NCBI GenBank assembly: GCA_944384705.1
Contig: CALWUI010000023.1
Coordinates: 1 to 34,479 of the forward strand
Reading direction: 5' to 3'
DNA: 34,479 nucleotides
From: an uncultured Clostridia bacterium
GTDB taxonomy: Bacteria; Bacillota; Clostridia; Oscillospirales; Acutalibacteraceae
The notes under the pieces were generated by a model, which worked only from the letters and a program-made list of their open reading frames with translations, was not told the origin of the DNA and did not search any database. Each line of letters begins with the position of its first letter. Within the stretch, counting starts at the first letter, position 1. Below, in pieces: positions 1 through 7,529 of the stretch. A program made the position numbers and the translations under genes.

Positions 1-343
1 TTTCCGCATTCAAACTAAAACAAAACTGACTCCGCTTGAAAAACGAAATCAGTTTGTTGCTTAAAATTTAATTATTCTACCCTAGACCTGCTTTTTTGTG
101 CTGTCTGCATAACTTGGGACAGTTCAGTAGTTCCTGCGCTTTTTAATAATTATAAGACATAACTCACTAAATTTTGATCAACTTGAATAAGTATAATTAC
201 ATAATTGAAATTATTATTAACTATTATTTCTAGAAAAGTTGTCAAAATTTTAAATATGGAAAACTTTCATACGCTAAAATTCAAACTAAAAAGTAAATAT
301 TTTTATTGGACTGTTTTTATATATTTAATAATTTAATATATTA

Positions 344-368
344 GCTAGAAAGTTATCTAGCCTTTTTT
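344..368 (+). terminator. small intrinsic terminator
   Basis: A 6-bp perfect stem (GCTAGA at 344-349, TCTAGC at 356-361) with a 6-nt loop is followed by C and six T. This is the arrangement of a weak rho-independent terminator on the plus strand, but no plus-strand gene is seen upstream in the window. Confidence 0.45.
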
Positions 369-380
369 AGCATATTTATA

Positions 381-416
381 GCCTATCTTTAATTATAAAA
401 TACGATAAAGATAGGC
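381..416 (-). terminator. perfect 10-bp inverted repeat downstream of the exported protein gene
   Basis: GCCTATCTTT (381-390) and AAAGATAGGC (407-416) are perfect complements around a 16-nt AT-rich spacer. It lies 36 bp past the stop of the minus-strand gene at 453-1091, so a role as a 3' hairpin is likely. Neither side has a long T-run, so termination is inferred from position only. Confidence 0.4.
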
Positions 417-452
417 ATTTAAGTTAAATTTTAAAATGCTGCTTTTATGTAG

Positions 453-1091
453 TTATTTTCTTTTTACAGTTGTACAAGCTTTAAACTCCGCATTTTTATT
501 TTCTCTTGATGAGCAAAAGCTTTTTGCTTTATTTTTTAAACAATTATATATGTTATAAGTACCAACTAATGCTAGAACATTCTTTGTTGCTGTTGTGTGT
601 TCACAGACAAATTTTACTAACATACAAATTAGCTGTACTGCTCCATAAATAGTTTGCCCCATACCTTTTACGGCAGCAATCCCGCCGTCTAACACTTCTT
701 TGAAGTTTTCTTTATTTTCTAAAATAAAATCCCTACATTCTTTTCCTAAATTTATAATATCTCGACTATTTTTATATCCAGCGTATACGAGAAAGCCACT
801 TACAGCAGTCCATTTGCATACAGTCCAAGCTTTTTTTAGAAGTTCTTTTGCTTCATAAATTTTAACTTTTCCATTATGAGAATTATCTGGTTTATTTTTA
901 CCTGCTTGTGGTTTTTGATCATTTCTAGAATCACTTATATTCACATTCAAAGTTGCGTTTACAGTTGTTGAGTTTTGTGTACTTTTAGGCCCTTCTGCAA
1001 AACAATTTTTAATCCCTAAAGAAGTAATACATAAGCTTGCAACTAAACCTAAAGACATCAACTTTTTAGTAAATAAACTTACCTTTTTCAT
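453..1091 (-). CDS. exported hypothetical protein with internal hydrophobic segments
   Basis: A 212-residue protein of unknown function. I chose the ATG at 1091 over the upstream ATG at 1136 because AAGGAGA lies about 10 nt before it and the protein then begins with a textbook signal peptide: MKK, a basic stretch, a hydrophobic core, and an A-x-A-like site ending CFA before EGPKS. After an Asn/Lys-rich linker come two hydrophobic stretches (roughly residues 90-110 and 140-185). The leader resembles that of the broken gene just upstream (1163-2177), and both have a hydrophobic segment followed by a Y-x-GY motif, so they are probably paralogues. The 71-bp gap suggests they were once co-transcribed. 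I recognise no family; a membrane-associated or surface role is only an inference. Confidence 0.7.
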   Translation of the reverse strand: MKKVSLFTKKLMSLGLVASLCITSLGIKNCFAEGPKSTQNSTTVNATLNVNISDSRNDQKPQAGKNKPDNSHNGKVKIYEAKELLKKAWTVCKWTAVSGFLVYAGYKNSRDIINLGKECRDFILENKENFKEVLDGGIAAVKGMGQTIYGAVQLICMLVKFVCEHTTATKNVLALVGTYNIYNCLKNKAKSFCSSRENKNAEFKACTTVKRK

Positions 1092-1221
1092 AATATTAAT
1101 TTCTCCTTTTCCAATCATAAAATTCCTTTTTTTCAATCAGTACATTTCAAACATAAAACAACTTATTTATAATAAATCCTCTTTAAATTTCTTCCTCTCA
1201 TGTCAATTGTAGTTGCATTTT

Positions 1222-1262
1222 CATAATAATTTTGTATTGTTTGATGCACTATTATAGCATTT
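1222..1262. repeat. 41-bp direct repeat, copy 1
   Basis: Near-identical (two mismatches seen) to 1557-1597, 335 bp away in the same broken gene. Here it is read in the frame giving NAIIVHQTIQNYYE. Confidence 0.8.
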
Positions 1263-1556
1263 TTATAATTAGATACAATCCAATTAATAACATTGCCTGC
1301 ACCATTTTTTATTTTGTTGTACAGTTCACCCATAATACATTTTGTTGAGTTTCCTTGGTCTCCAGAAAAAGTAGATTTATTTAATTGCTTTTGCAATGGG
1401 CTAAAATTATTTTTTTGATCATTTATATCTCTAAGCATTGTTGAGCTTTCATATAAATCATATTTAGGACATTGAGCACCTAAAGTTTCGTTTGCACACA
1501 GTGTTGCATTCGTAGCTTTTTCAGCCCTTGTCGCAATTTTGCTTGTAGCATTATTC

Positions 1557-1597
1557 CATAATGATTTTGTATTATTTGATGCACTATTATAGCATTT
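1557..1597. repeat. 41-bp direct repeat, copy 2
   Basis: Second copy of the segment at 1222-1262. Here it is read in a different frame, giving KCYNSASNNTKSLW. In this frame copy 1 would reach TGA, so the C-terminal tail of the gene has changed frame relative to its own duplication. Confidence 0.8.
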
Positions 1598-2177
1598 AGA
1601 TATTGTTTTTGTTAAACCTTGCCATGCATTTTTAGCACTATTAGATATGTATTGCCCTGATACCATTAGTTTTTCCATAATAGGAGTTCTATATCTATAT
1701 CCCAAATATGCTAGAGTTCCAGCTATTGCTGCCGCTGCAGCATATTTAGCGATTTTTTTAGCAGTCTCCTTTTTAGATTTTTCGTTTCCCTTTGCAATAG
1801 TTTCTTTATCTTTTTCTATTACTATGTCTTTAATTAAATCTTCTTTTTCATCAGTTTGAACATTAGTTTTTTCATGTTCATCGCTTGCAGAAGTTTCTAC
1901 TTCATTTTTATTCAGTTCAGTATTTGTTTCTTTATCTTTTTCACTATCTAAATTTTTAGTTTCATTTATTTCTGAGTTTGCATCATTTAAATCCTTTTTA
2001 TCATTATTCAAAATATCATTTATTTCTGTTTGAGTTTCAACATCGCTATAAATAGTTTGAGTTTGAGCATCAACTTTTTCAGCGAATACATTAACTTAGC
2101 CTAGTTGTGACAATAATAAGCTTGCGCCTAATCCTGTTGATAGAAGTTTCTTGTTCAATAAATTTACCTTTTTCATT

Positions 2178-2594
2178 TTACAGTCTCCCTTAACATTAAT
2201 ATTGATTTTAGCTTTAATATTCGAGCAAACAGGTCTTTGTTTTCCTCGAATCTATATAGTATTATACAACACTAAAACTCCGTTATAATTCCAAAAAAGA
2301 AAATAGACTTATTTTCTCCATGTCAAACAAAACAGGGCAAATTTTTTGCACCTCTCTTATTGATATTGCAACAAAATTAATTTATATACTGCCTTAAAAA
2401 ATGCCTATTTTGTTATAATTTGTAACACTTTTCATTGTTTTTTTACTTACAGACGTATTTTTAGCTATTTAATAATAAAAAATTTTAAAAAACTAAAAAG
2501 ATGCTTGAATTTTTAAAACTCTCTGAAGTTGATATTCAAAGCGCAAAAATATATAATATAATGGTAGTGGAAAAATAATAAGGAGTTAAGGCAA
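2178..2594. other. divergent intergenic region upstream of murD
   Basis: AT-rich with no open frame of note. It separates the minus-strand broken gene from plus-strand murD and must hold both promoters. The murD promoter is clear (2529-2557). An extra plus-strand extended -10 (TGTTATAAT, 2411-2419) without a good -35 and a minus-strand TATAAT (2267-2262) are weaker candidates. Confidence 0.5.
2529..2557 (+). promoter_or_regulatory. sigma-A type promoter of murD
   Basis: TTGATA (2529-2534) and TATAAT (2552-2557) are separated by 17 bp, about 40 bp upstream of the murD start. A ribosome site AAGGAG follows at 2580-2585. Confidence 0.7.
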
Positions 2595-3983
2595 ATGTCA
2601 AAAAGCATAGATAAATTTTTTAATAGCATAAAGGGTAAAAAAGTTGCGTTTTATGGTATAGGAAAAAGTAACTTACCGCTCATAAAGATGTTTAGTAAAA
2701 AAGGAGCAATCGTAACTGCTTGTGACTTAAAAAATGAATGCGAACTTTTTGATATAATAAAAAAACTTAAACCTTATAGTATACAATTCAAATTAGGTAA
2801 AGGATATCTAAAGAATTTAGATTTTGATATTATATTTCGCTCTCCAGGACTTAAATTTTACACATCTGAATTAGTTGAAGCTAAAAATAGTGGAACTATC
2901 GTTACATCCGAAATGGAAGTTTTTTTTGATTTATGCCCATGCAAAATAATTGGAGTGACTGGTAGCGACGGAAAAACAACTACAACATCGATAATAGCAG
3001 AAATATTAAAACATAGTGGCAAAAAGGTTCATCTGGGAGGAAATATTGGAGACCCCTTGCTGCATAAGATTGAAAGTGTAAATGAAGACGACGTTGCTGT
3101 TGTTGAATTATCAAGTTTTCAGTTGATTTCAATGAGAAAAAGTCCAGACATTGCAGTTGTTACAAACATTTCTCCTAATCATCTCGATATTCACAAAGAC
3201 ATGGCAGAATATATTGAATCTAAAAAAAATATTATACTCCATCAAAACGCATTTTCTAAAACCATACTTAATCTAGACAATGAAATCACTAAACAATTTA
3301 AAGATAATGTAAGGGGGCTCCCATTATTTTTTAGTTCTAAAAATAAATGCAACAACGGAACTTATATACAAAAGAACAATATTTACTTTTCTAAAAATGG
3401 TCAATCCATTCCTGTTTTGAACATAAGTGATATTCGCATTCCAGGAAGGCATAATTTAGAAAACTACATGGCTGCTATTTGCGCAACTTTTGATGATGTA
3501 AATATTGATTCAATTAAAACAGTAGCAAAAAATTTTGCCGGAGTGGAGCATAGAACTGAATTTGTTCGCGAGGTTAATGGCGTAAAATACTATAATGATT
3601 CGATTGCCTCAAGCCCAACAAGAACTATCTGTGGTACTTTATCTTTGTTTAATCAAAAGATCATTTTAATTTCTGGTGGATACGATAAAAAAATTCCATT
3701 CGATACACTCGGGTCAGTTATTGCAGAAAAAGTAAAAGTTTTGATTCTTATGGGGCAAACAGCAAATGAGATTCGCGATGCTGTAATCAATTCATCTAAA
3801 TTTTCTTCCGATGAACTCAAAATTGTACTCGTAAAAGATATGCAGCAAGCAGTGTTGGTAGCTCAAGAAAATGCTATTGCAGGAGATATAGTTGCTCTAT
3901 CACCATCCTGTGCTAGTTTTGATTTATACAAAGATTTTATGGAACGTGGTCGGCATTTTAAAGAAATTGTTAACAAACTTTAA
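2595..3983 (+). CDS. murD: UDP-N-acetylmuramoyl-L-alanine--D-glutamate ligase
   Basis: MurD adds D-glutamate to UDP-MurNAc-L-Ala in the cytoplasmic stage of peptidoglycan synthesis, using ATP. The 462-residue length is normal for the family. An N-terminal Rossmann-like domain begins GIGKSN (21-26). The Mur-ligase P-loop GVTGSDGKTTTT lies at 120-131, followed by VVELSSFQL, NISPNHLDIH, IPGRHNLENYMAA, YYNDSIASSPTRT and SGGYDK, and by a C-terminal SPSCASFDLYKDFMERGRHF motif typical of MurD. Ribosome site AAGGAG sits 9 nt before the ATG. It stands alone, outside the usual mra/dcw cell-wall cluster, with its own promoter. Confidence 0.97.
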   Translation: MSKSIDKFFNSIKGKKVAFYGIGKSNLPLIKMFSKKGAIVTACDLKNECELFDIIKKLKPYSIQFKLGKGYLKNLDFDIIFRSPGLKFYTSELVEAKNSGTIVTSEMEVFFDLCPCKIIGVTGSDGKTTTTSIIAEILKHSGKKVHLGGNIGDPLLHKIESVNEDDVAVVELSSFQLISMRKSPDIAVVTNISPNHLDIHKDMAEYIESKKNIILHQNAFSKTILNLDNEITKQFKDNVRGLPLFFSSKNKCNNGTYIQKNNIYFSKNGQSIPVLNISDIRIPGRHNLENYMAAICATFDDVNIDSIKTVAKNFAGVEHRTEFVREVNGVKYYNDSIASSPTRTICGTLSLFNQKIILISGGYDKKIPFDTLGSVIAEKVKVLILMGQTANEIRDAVINSSKFSSDELKIVLVKDMQQAVLVAQENAIAGDIVALSPSCASFDLYKDFMERGRHFKEIVNKL

Positions 3984-4034
3984 ATTCTGATTGTTGAAAT
4001 AAATAATTTATCCAGTTAATTAATTTTTTTATTT

Positions 4035-4075
4035 TTGACAAATATATTGACTAAAATATAAATTTTATGTATAAT
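4035..4075 (+). promoter_or_regulatory. overlapping promoters of the Nif11-like peptide gene
   Basis: TTGACT (4047-4052) and TATAAT (4070-4075) are 17 bp apart. A second overlapping pair, TTGACA (4035-4040) and TATAAA (4057-4062), has a 16-bp spacer. Two good promoters in tandem before a 90-codon gene suggest strong or doubly regulated expression. Confidence 0.65.
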
Positions 4076-4125
4076 TTAATTCTAAAAAGTTACTATAATT
4101 TTAAAAAGACTAGGGAGGTTTTTTT

Positions 4126-4398
4126 ATGGATTTACAAGAATTTAAATCAAAAAAGCCCGAATTTGTAAAGGCAGCAAGCAAATGTAAAGATGAATTTGAG
4201 TTTACCCGATTAGCAGAAAAGCATGGAATTAAATTTGGTGCAGGTTGTTTTGAAAAAGCTTACGCTCTATTCTGTAAGAAAAATACAAAAGAACTCTCAG
4301 AAGATTCTCTTGAAAATGTTTCCGGTGGTACAGATTTTCAATTTGCAGAGGTCGGTCTTGGCGGGCCATCAGATACATTTATAATCACTAGTAAATAA
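4126..4398 (+). CDS. Nif11-like leader peptide, candidate RiPP precursor
   Basis: A 90-residue protein with ribosome site AGGGAGG 7 nt upstream. The first 68 residues resemble the Nif11-derived leader family: MDLQEFKSKKPEF, a charged helical region, an LAEKHGIKF segment, then LSEDSLENVSGG ending in a double glycine (67-68). In that family cleavage after GG releases a core peptide; here the core would be the last 22 residues, TDFQFAEVGLGG plus PSDTFIITSK, without Cys and rich in Gly, Phe and Thr. No maturase, peptidase-containing transporter or immunity gene is adjacent; the neighbours are murD and nrdG. NrdG is a radical SAM enzyme but is fully explained by nrdD. The leader assignment is by pattern; product and function are inferred. 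A terminator follows at 4456. Confidence 0.65.
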   Translation: MDLQEFKSKKPEFVKAASKCKDEFEFTRLAEKHGIKFGAGCFEKAYALFCKKNTKELSEDSLENVSGGTDFQFAEVGLGGPSDTFIITSK

Positions 4399-4455
4399 AA
4401 ATTATAGTTTTAAAACAAAACTGATCAAAATATTATAAATATTTTATCAAAAATA

Positions 4456-4493
4456 AAGTTTGCTACTAGTTAATCTAAAGTAGCAAACTTTTT
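4456..4493. terminator. bidirectional intrinsic terminator between convergent genes
   Basis: A 12-bp perfect stem (AAGTTTGCTACT at 4456-4467, AGTAGCAAACTT at 4479-4490) runs into T5 on the plus strand, and the minus strand also has T-rich sequence after it. It sits between the Nif11-like gene and the end of nrdG. An AT-rich hairpin with one bulge (4422-4449) precedes it. Confidence 0.8.
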
Positions 4494-4525
4494 AATTTAA
4501 TATATAATTAGTAAATACTGGTGTC

Positions 4526-5038
4526 CTAACAATAATCATCTATCAAAACCGGTTGCATATTCACTAACGAGCGTTTTACATTAATAATTCTCTGATTAGA
4601 AGAGCCTCTAAATAATAACATTAAACTCTTTTGTTCTTCTATAAAAGGACCATCAATTAAAATATCGATATTCTCTAAAAGTTTTTTCCATTCAGGATGA
4701 TTGCAAAAACCAGAAACTAAATTTTCAAAAGTATATCCAGTATACGAAATTACATTCAGTCCTAACAAATGACATTTTATAGCGATTTTAGAAAATGCTT
4801 CAGCCTGAACAAAAGGCTCTCCACCAGAAAAAGTAACCCCCTTTAAAAGGGGATTTTTTTTTATTTCACTCATCAAATCATCGATTTTAGCAATATATCC
4901 ACCATTAAAATCAAACGTTGATGGATTATGACAGCCTTTGCAGTGGTGTGGACATCCCTGTGAGAAAATCACAAATCGAATTCCAGGTCCATCAACAATT
5001 GACTCTTTAATAATCCCAGAAATTCTTAATTCATCCAA
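4526..5038 (-). CDS. nrdG: anaerobic ribonucleotide reductase activating protein (radical SAM)
   Basis: NrdG uses a 4Fe-4S cluster and S-adenosylmethionine to put the glycyl radical on NrdD. With the TTG start at 5038 the protein has 170 residues; this start is chosen because GGGAGG lies 10 nt before it, whereas the upstream TTG at 5065 has no such site and would translate the ribosome site. The cluster motif CPHHCKGC places Cys at 29, 33 and 36, preceded by SIVDGPGIRFVIFSQG and followed by TFSGGEPF, the SAM-binding GGE motif. It lies 52 bp downstream of nrdD and is presumably co-transcribed with it. Confidence 0.93.
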   Translation of the reverse strand: MDELRISGIIKESIVDGPGIRFVIFSQGCPHHCKGCHNPSTFDFNGGYIAKIDDLMSEIKKNPLLKGVTFSGGEPFVQAEAFSKIAIKCHLLGLNVISYTGYTFENLVSGFCNHPEWKKLLENIDILIDGPFIEEQKSLMLLFRGSSNQRIINVKRSLVNMQPVLIDDYC

Positions 5039-5090
5039 GTATGTACTTCCTCCCAAAGTTATCAAAATTAGCAGAATTTCTTATAAACTA

Positions 5091-7436
5091 TCACTCACAA
5101 CACTTACAAGCATTAGTTTTTACCGAATGCTTAACCCTGTCATGCTCTTCTGCCTGTTTTGCATTATTAAACCTATCCAACGTTCCAACCAAATAGCCAG
5201 TAATCCTTCGAATTCTTTCAAATCCTGAGCCATTTTGAAATTCTTTTCTTCCACATTTAGGGCAAACATCATCGATTATGCCAGTGTACCCACAAACAGG
5301 GTCTCTATCCACGGGATGGTTAATAGAGCCATATCCAATACCAGATTCTTTCATACAACGAACAACCTGTTCAAAAGCGTCTAAATTTTTAGTTGGATCT
5401 CCATCAAGTTCAATATAAGATATATGGCCTCCATTTGTAAGTGCATGATAAGGTGCTTCTTTTTTTATTTTATCCCAAGCAGAGATTTCATAATAGACCG
5501 GAACATGGAACGAATTTGTGTAGTAATCTCTGTCAGTAACTCCAGGTATTTTTCCATATTTTTTAGCATCTATCCTAACGAATCTGCCCGAAAGCCCCTC
5601 TGCAGGGGTTGCAATAAGCGAAAAATTCAAATTATATTTATCCGCAGCCTCATCCATACATTTTCTCATATGACCAATAATTTCAAGGCCCAATTTTTGT
5701 GCTTCTTCGCTTTCGCCATGATGAACACCAATCAAAGCTTTCAAACATTCTGCTAGTCCAATAAAACCAGCCGTAAGAGTTCCGTGTTTTAGAACTTCTC
5801 TAACCTCATCATCAGGGCCCAAATTATCAGAGTCAATCCAAACCCCTTGCCCCATAAGGAATGGAAAGTTTCTTACTTTTTTAGATGCCTGTATTTCAAA
5901 ACGAGCTAATAACTGTTCTATTACTAAATCGATTTTTTCATCAAGCAACTTATAAAAAATTCCAAAATCTTTTTTACTTTCAATAGCCAACCTTGGCAAG
6001 TTTATAGAAGTAAAACTCAAATTTCCTCTGCCATTAACAATTTCTCTAGTAGGGTCATAGTGATTCGACACAACCCTAGTTCTGCAACCCATATAAGCAG
6101 CTTCTGTTTCAGGATGTCCAGGTTTATAATATTGCAAATTAAATGGAGCATCAAGAAAAGAGAAGTTAGGGAACAACCGCTTAGCACTAACCCTGCAGGC
6201 TAACTTAAACAAATCGTAATTAGGTTCCCCTGGATTATAATTTATACCATCTTTAATTTTAAATATATGAATAGGGAAAATAGGAGTTTCTCCATTACCA
6301 AGGCCTTTTTCGGTTGCTAAAAGAACATTTTTTATAACCATTCTACCCTCAGGTGAGGTATCTGTTCCGTAATTTATCGAACTGAAAGGAACCTGTGCCC
6401 CAGCTCTAGAATGCATTGTATTTAGGTTATGTACTAAAGCTTCCATAGCCTGATACGTGGCTCTATCGGTCTCACTCTTAGCATGATTATAAGCAAATTT
6501 TTGAATTTTCTTAGCTGTATTTTCACCAAAAATTTCAGATAGAAGTTCAAGTTCTCTAGCCATGTAAGCCTCACCATTTTCAAGAGAAGCTTTGTCATTT
6601 GTCTCAGACTGGGCCTTTTTACAAATACTTTCATATAAAGAAGTAGGATCCTGTTCATCAGTTAAAATTTCTAAAGCTCTAATCATGTTTTGTTTATAAG
6701 TCCGGCTATAAGTTTTAGCTACACCTTTAGCCATAGCATAGTCAAAATTAGGAACGCTCTGCCCACCATGCTGATCATTCTGGTTAGCCTGGATTGCAAT
6801 ACAGGCTAAAGCCGCATAACTTATAATATCATTTGGTTCACGTAAAAAACCATGCCCAGTAGAAAATCCGTTAGTAAATAATTTATCAAGATCAATCTGG
6901 CAACAAGTGGTAGTTAAAGTTAAAAAGTCCAAATCATGAATATGAATATCTCCACTTGCATGAGCCTTAGCAAATCTAGGGTCAAGAATATACATCTCAT
7001 AAAATTGTTTAGCACCCTCAGAGCCATATTTTAGCATAGTCCCCATTGCTGTGTCGCCATCTATGTTGGCATTTTCGCGTTTCACATCATTGTCTTTAGC
7101 ATCCTTGAATGTTAAACCCTCATAGATTTTCATCAATCGAGTATTCATCTCACGGACACGAGTTCTATCTGCTCTAAAAAGTATATATTCTTTAGCAGTC
7201 TGAGCATGTCCAGTTTTAATAAGGATTTTTTCGACAATATCCTGCACATGTTCAACTGTAACATTTTCTGGCAAATTTTCATCCTCTAAATATTTGACGA
7301 CCTGATCCGCCAACTGTTCAGACAAATTATAATTATCGCCACCCATTTTAGTAGCAGCCTTAAAAATTGCTTGAGCTATTTTTTCTTTATTAAATTTAGT
7401 TTTTCTTCCATCTCTTTTTGTAATAGTGGTTATCAT
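5091..7436 (-). CDS. nrdD: anaerobic (class III) ribonucleoside-triphosphate reductase
   Basis: Reduces ribonucleotides to deoxyribonucleotides without oxygen through a glycyl radical. The 781-residue protein begins with an ATP-cone regulatory domain (about residues 1-90; ITKRDGRKTKFNKEKI). The glycyl-radical site near the C-terminus is RRITGYLVGTLDRFN, with the radical Gly at about 747, preceded by a zinc-binding segment (CGYTG, then CPKCG, about 715-728). AGGAGG lies 7 nt before the ATG. The promoter carries an NrdR-type palindrome, so control by NrdR is expected. No aerobic class I reductase is seen here, which fits an anaerobe. Confidence 0.97.
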   Translation of the reverse strand: MITTITKRDGRKTKFNKEKIAQAIFKAATKMGGDNYNLSEQLADQVVKYLEDENLPENVTVEHVQDIVEKILIKTGHAQTAKEYILFRADRTRVREMNTRLMKIYEGLTFKDAKDNDVKRENANIDGDTAMGTMLKYGSEGAKQFYEMYILDPRFAKAHASGDIHIHDLDFLTLTTTCCQIDLDKLFTNGFSTGHGFLREPNDIISYAALACIAIQANQNDQHGGQSVPNFDYAMAKGVAKTYSRTYKQNMIRALEILTDEQDPTSLYESICKKAQSETNDKASLENGEAYMARELELLSEIFGENTAKKIQKFAYNHAKSETDRATYQAMEALVHNLNTMHSRAGAQVPFSSINYGTDTSPEGRMVIKNVLLATEKGLGNGETPIFPIHIFKIKDGINYNPGEPNYDLFKLACRVSAKRLFPNFSFLDAPFNLQYYKPGHPETEAAYMGCRTRVVSNHYDPTREIVNGRGNLSFTSINLPRLAIESKKDFGIFYKLLDEKIDLVIEQLLARFEIQASKKVRNFPFLMGQGVWIDSDNLGPDDEVREVLKHGTLTAGFIGLAECLKALIGVHHGESEEAQKLGLEIIGHMRKCMDEAADKYNLNFSLIATPAEGLSGRFVRIDAKKYGKIPGVTDRDYYTNSFHVPVYYEISAWDKIKKEAPYHALTNGGHISYIELDGDPTKNLDAFEQVVRCMKESGIGYGSINHPVDRDPVCGYTGIIDDVCPKCGRKEFQNGSGFERIRRITGYLVGTLDRFNNAKQAEEHDRVKHSVKTNACKCCE

Positions 7437-7460
7437 AATTTACCTCCTAAAAGCTATATA

Positions 7461-7476
7461 GCACAAGATATTGTGC
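7461..7476. promoter_or_regulatory. NrdR box in the nrdD leader
   Basis: GCACAAGATATTGTGC matches the 16-bp palindromic NrdR-box pattern (ACACWATATATWGTGT) in its CAC...GTG arms and AT core. It lies about 15-30 bp past the expected transcription start. NrdR boxes usually come in pairs about 31 bp apart; the matching position (7492-7507) overlaps the -10 but is only a poor match. Confidence 0.75.
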
Positions 7477-7497
7477 ATAAAATTACCTTTTGAGTAA

Positions 7498-7526
7498 ATT
7501 ATACCCCACATATTGAAGCAAGTCAA
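7498..7526 (-). promoter_or_regulatory. promoter of nrdD-nrdG
   Basis: On the minus strand TTGACT (7526-7521) and TATAAT (7503-7498) are 17 bp apart. Transcription would start near 7491, just upstream of the NrdR palindrome. The -35 lies a few bases past the rqcH stop codon. Confidence 0.75.
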
Positions 7527-7529
7527 CAA

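Larger units (their letters stand above)
1..452. other. AT-rich non-coding left edge
   Basis: No convincing reading frame is visible. It holds one plus-strand terminator-like hairpin (344-368) and one longer perfect inverted repeat (381-416), both listed separately. Any gene served by the plus-strand terminator would lie to the left, outside the window or decayed. Confidence 0.6.
1163..2177 (-). pseudogene. broken paralogue of the neighbouring exported protein
   Basis: A good start region (AGGGAGA, then ATG at 2177, MKKVN) does not connect to the long reading frame. The signal-peptide frame (NKKLLSTGLGASLLLSQLG, then VNVFAEK) is entered only if one base is removed from the T-run near 2160-2165 (gene strand), and it contains an in-frame TAA at 2096-2098 inside the hydrophobic core. 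From 2095 down to 1163 the frame is open: an acidic Glu/Lys/Asn-rich region, an Ala-rich hydrophobic segment (AKYAAAAAIAGTLAYLGY), then a Ser/Asn/Thr-rich tail. The first usable start downstream of the lesions is a TTG at 2011 with no clear ribosome site, and it would give a product without a signal. The long intact body suggests the inactivation is recent, or that the body is still expressed in altered form. Confidence 0.65.

Noticed and set aside
2011..2177. Reassignment of TAA as a sense codon in the broken exported-protein gene
   Set aside because: Other genes in the window end normally at TAA and TGA, and a frameshift is needed as well, so two ordinary mutations are the simpler reading.
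4126..5038. NrdG as the maturase of the Nif11-like peptide
   Set aside because: NrdG is on the opposite strand beyond a terminator, shows the short NrdG layout without a peptide-recognition or SPASM domain, and pairs with nrdD.
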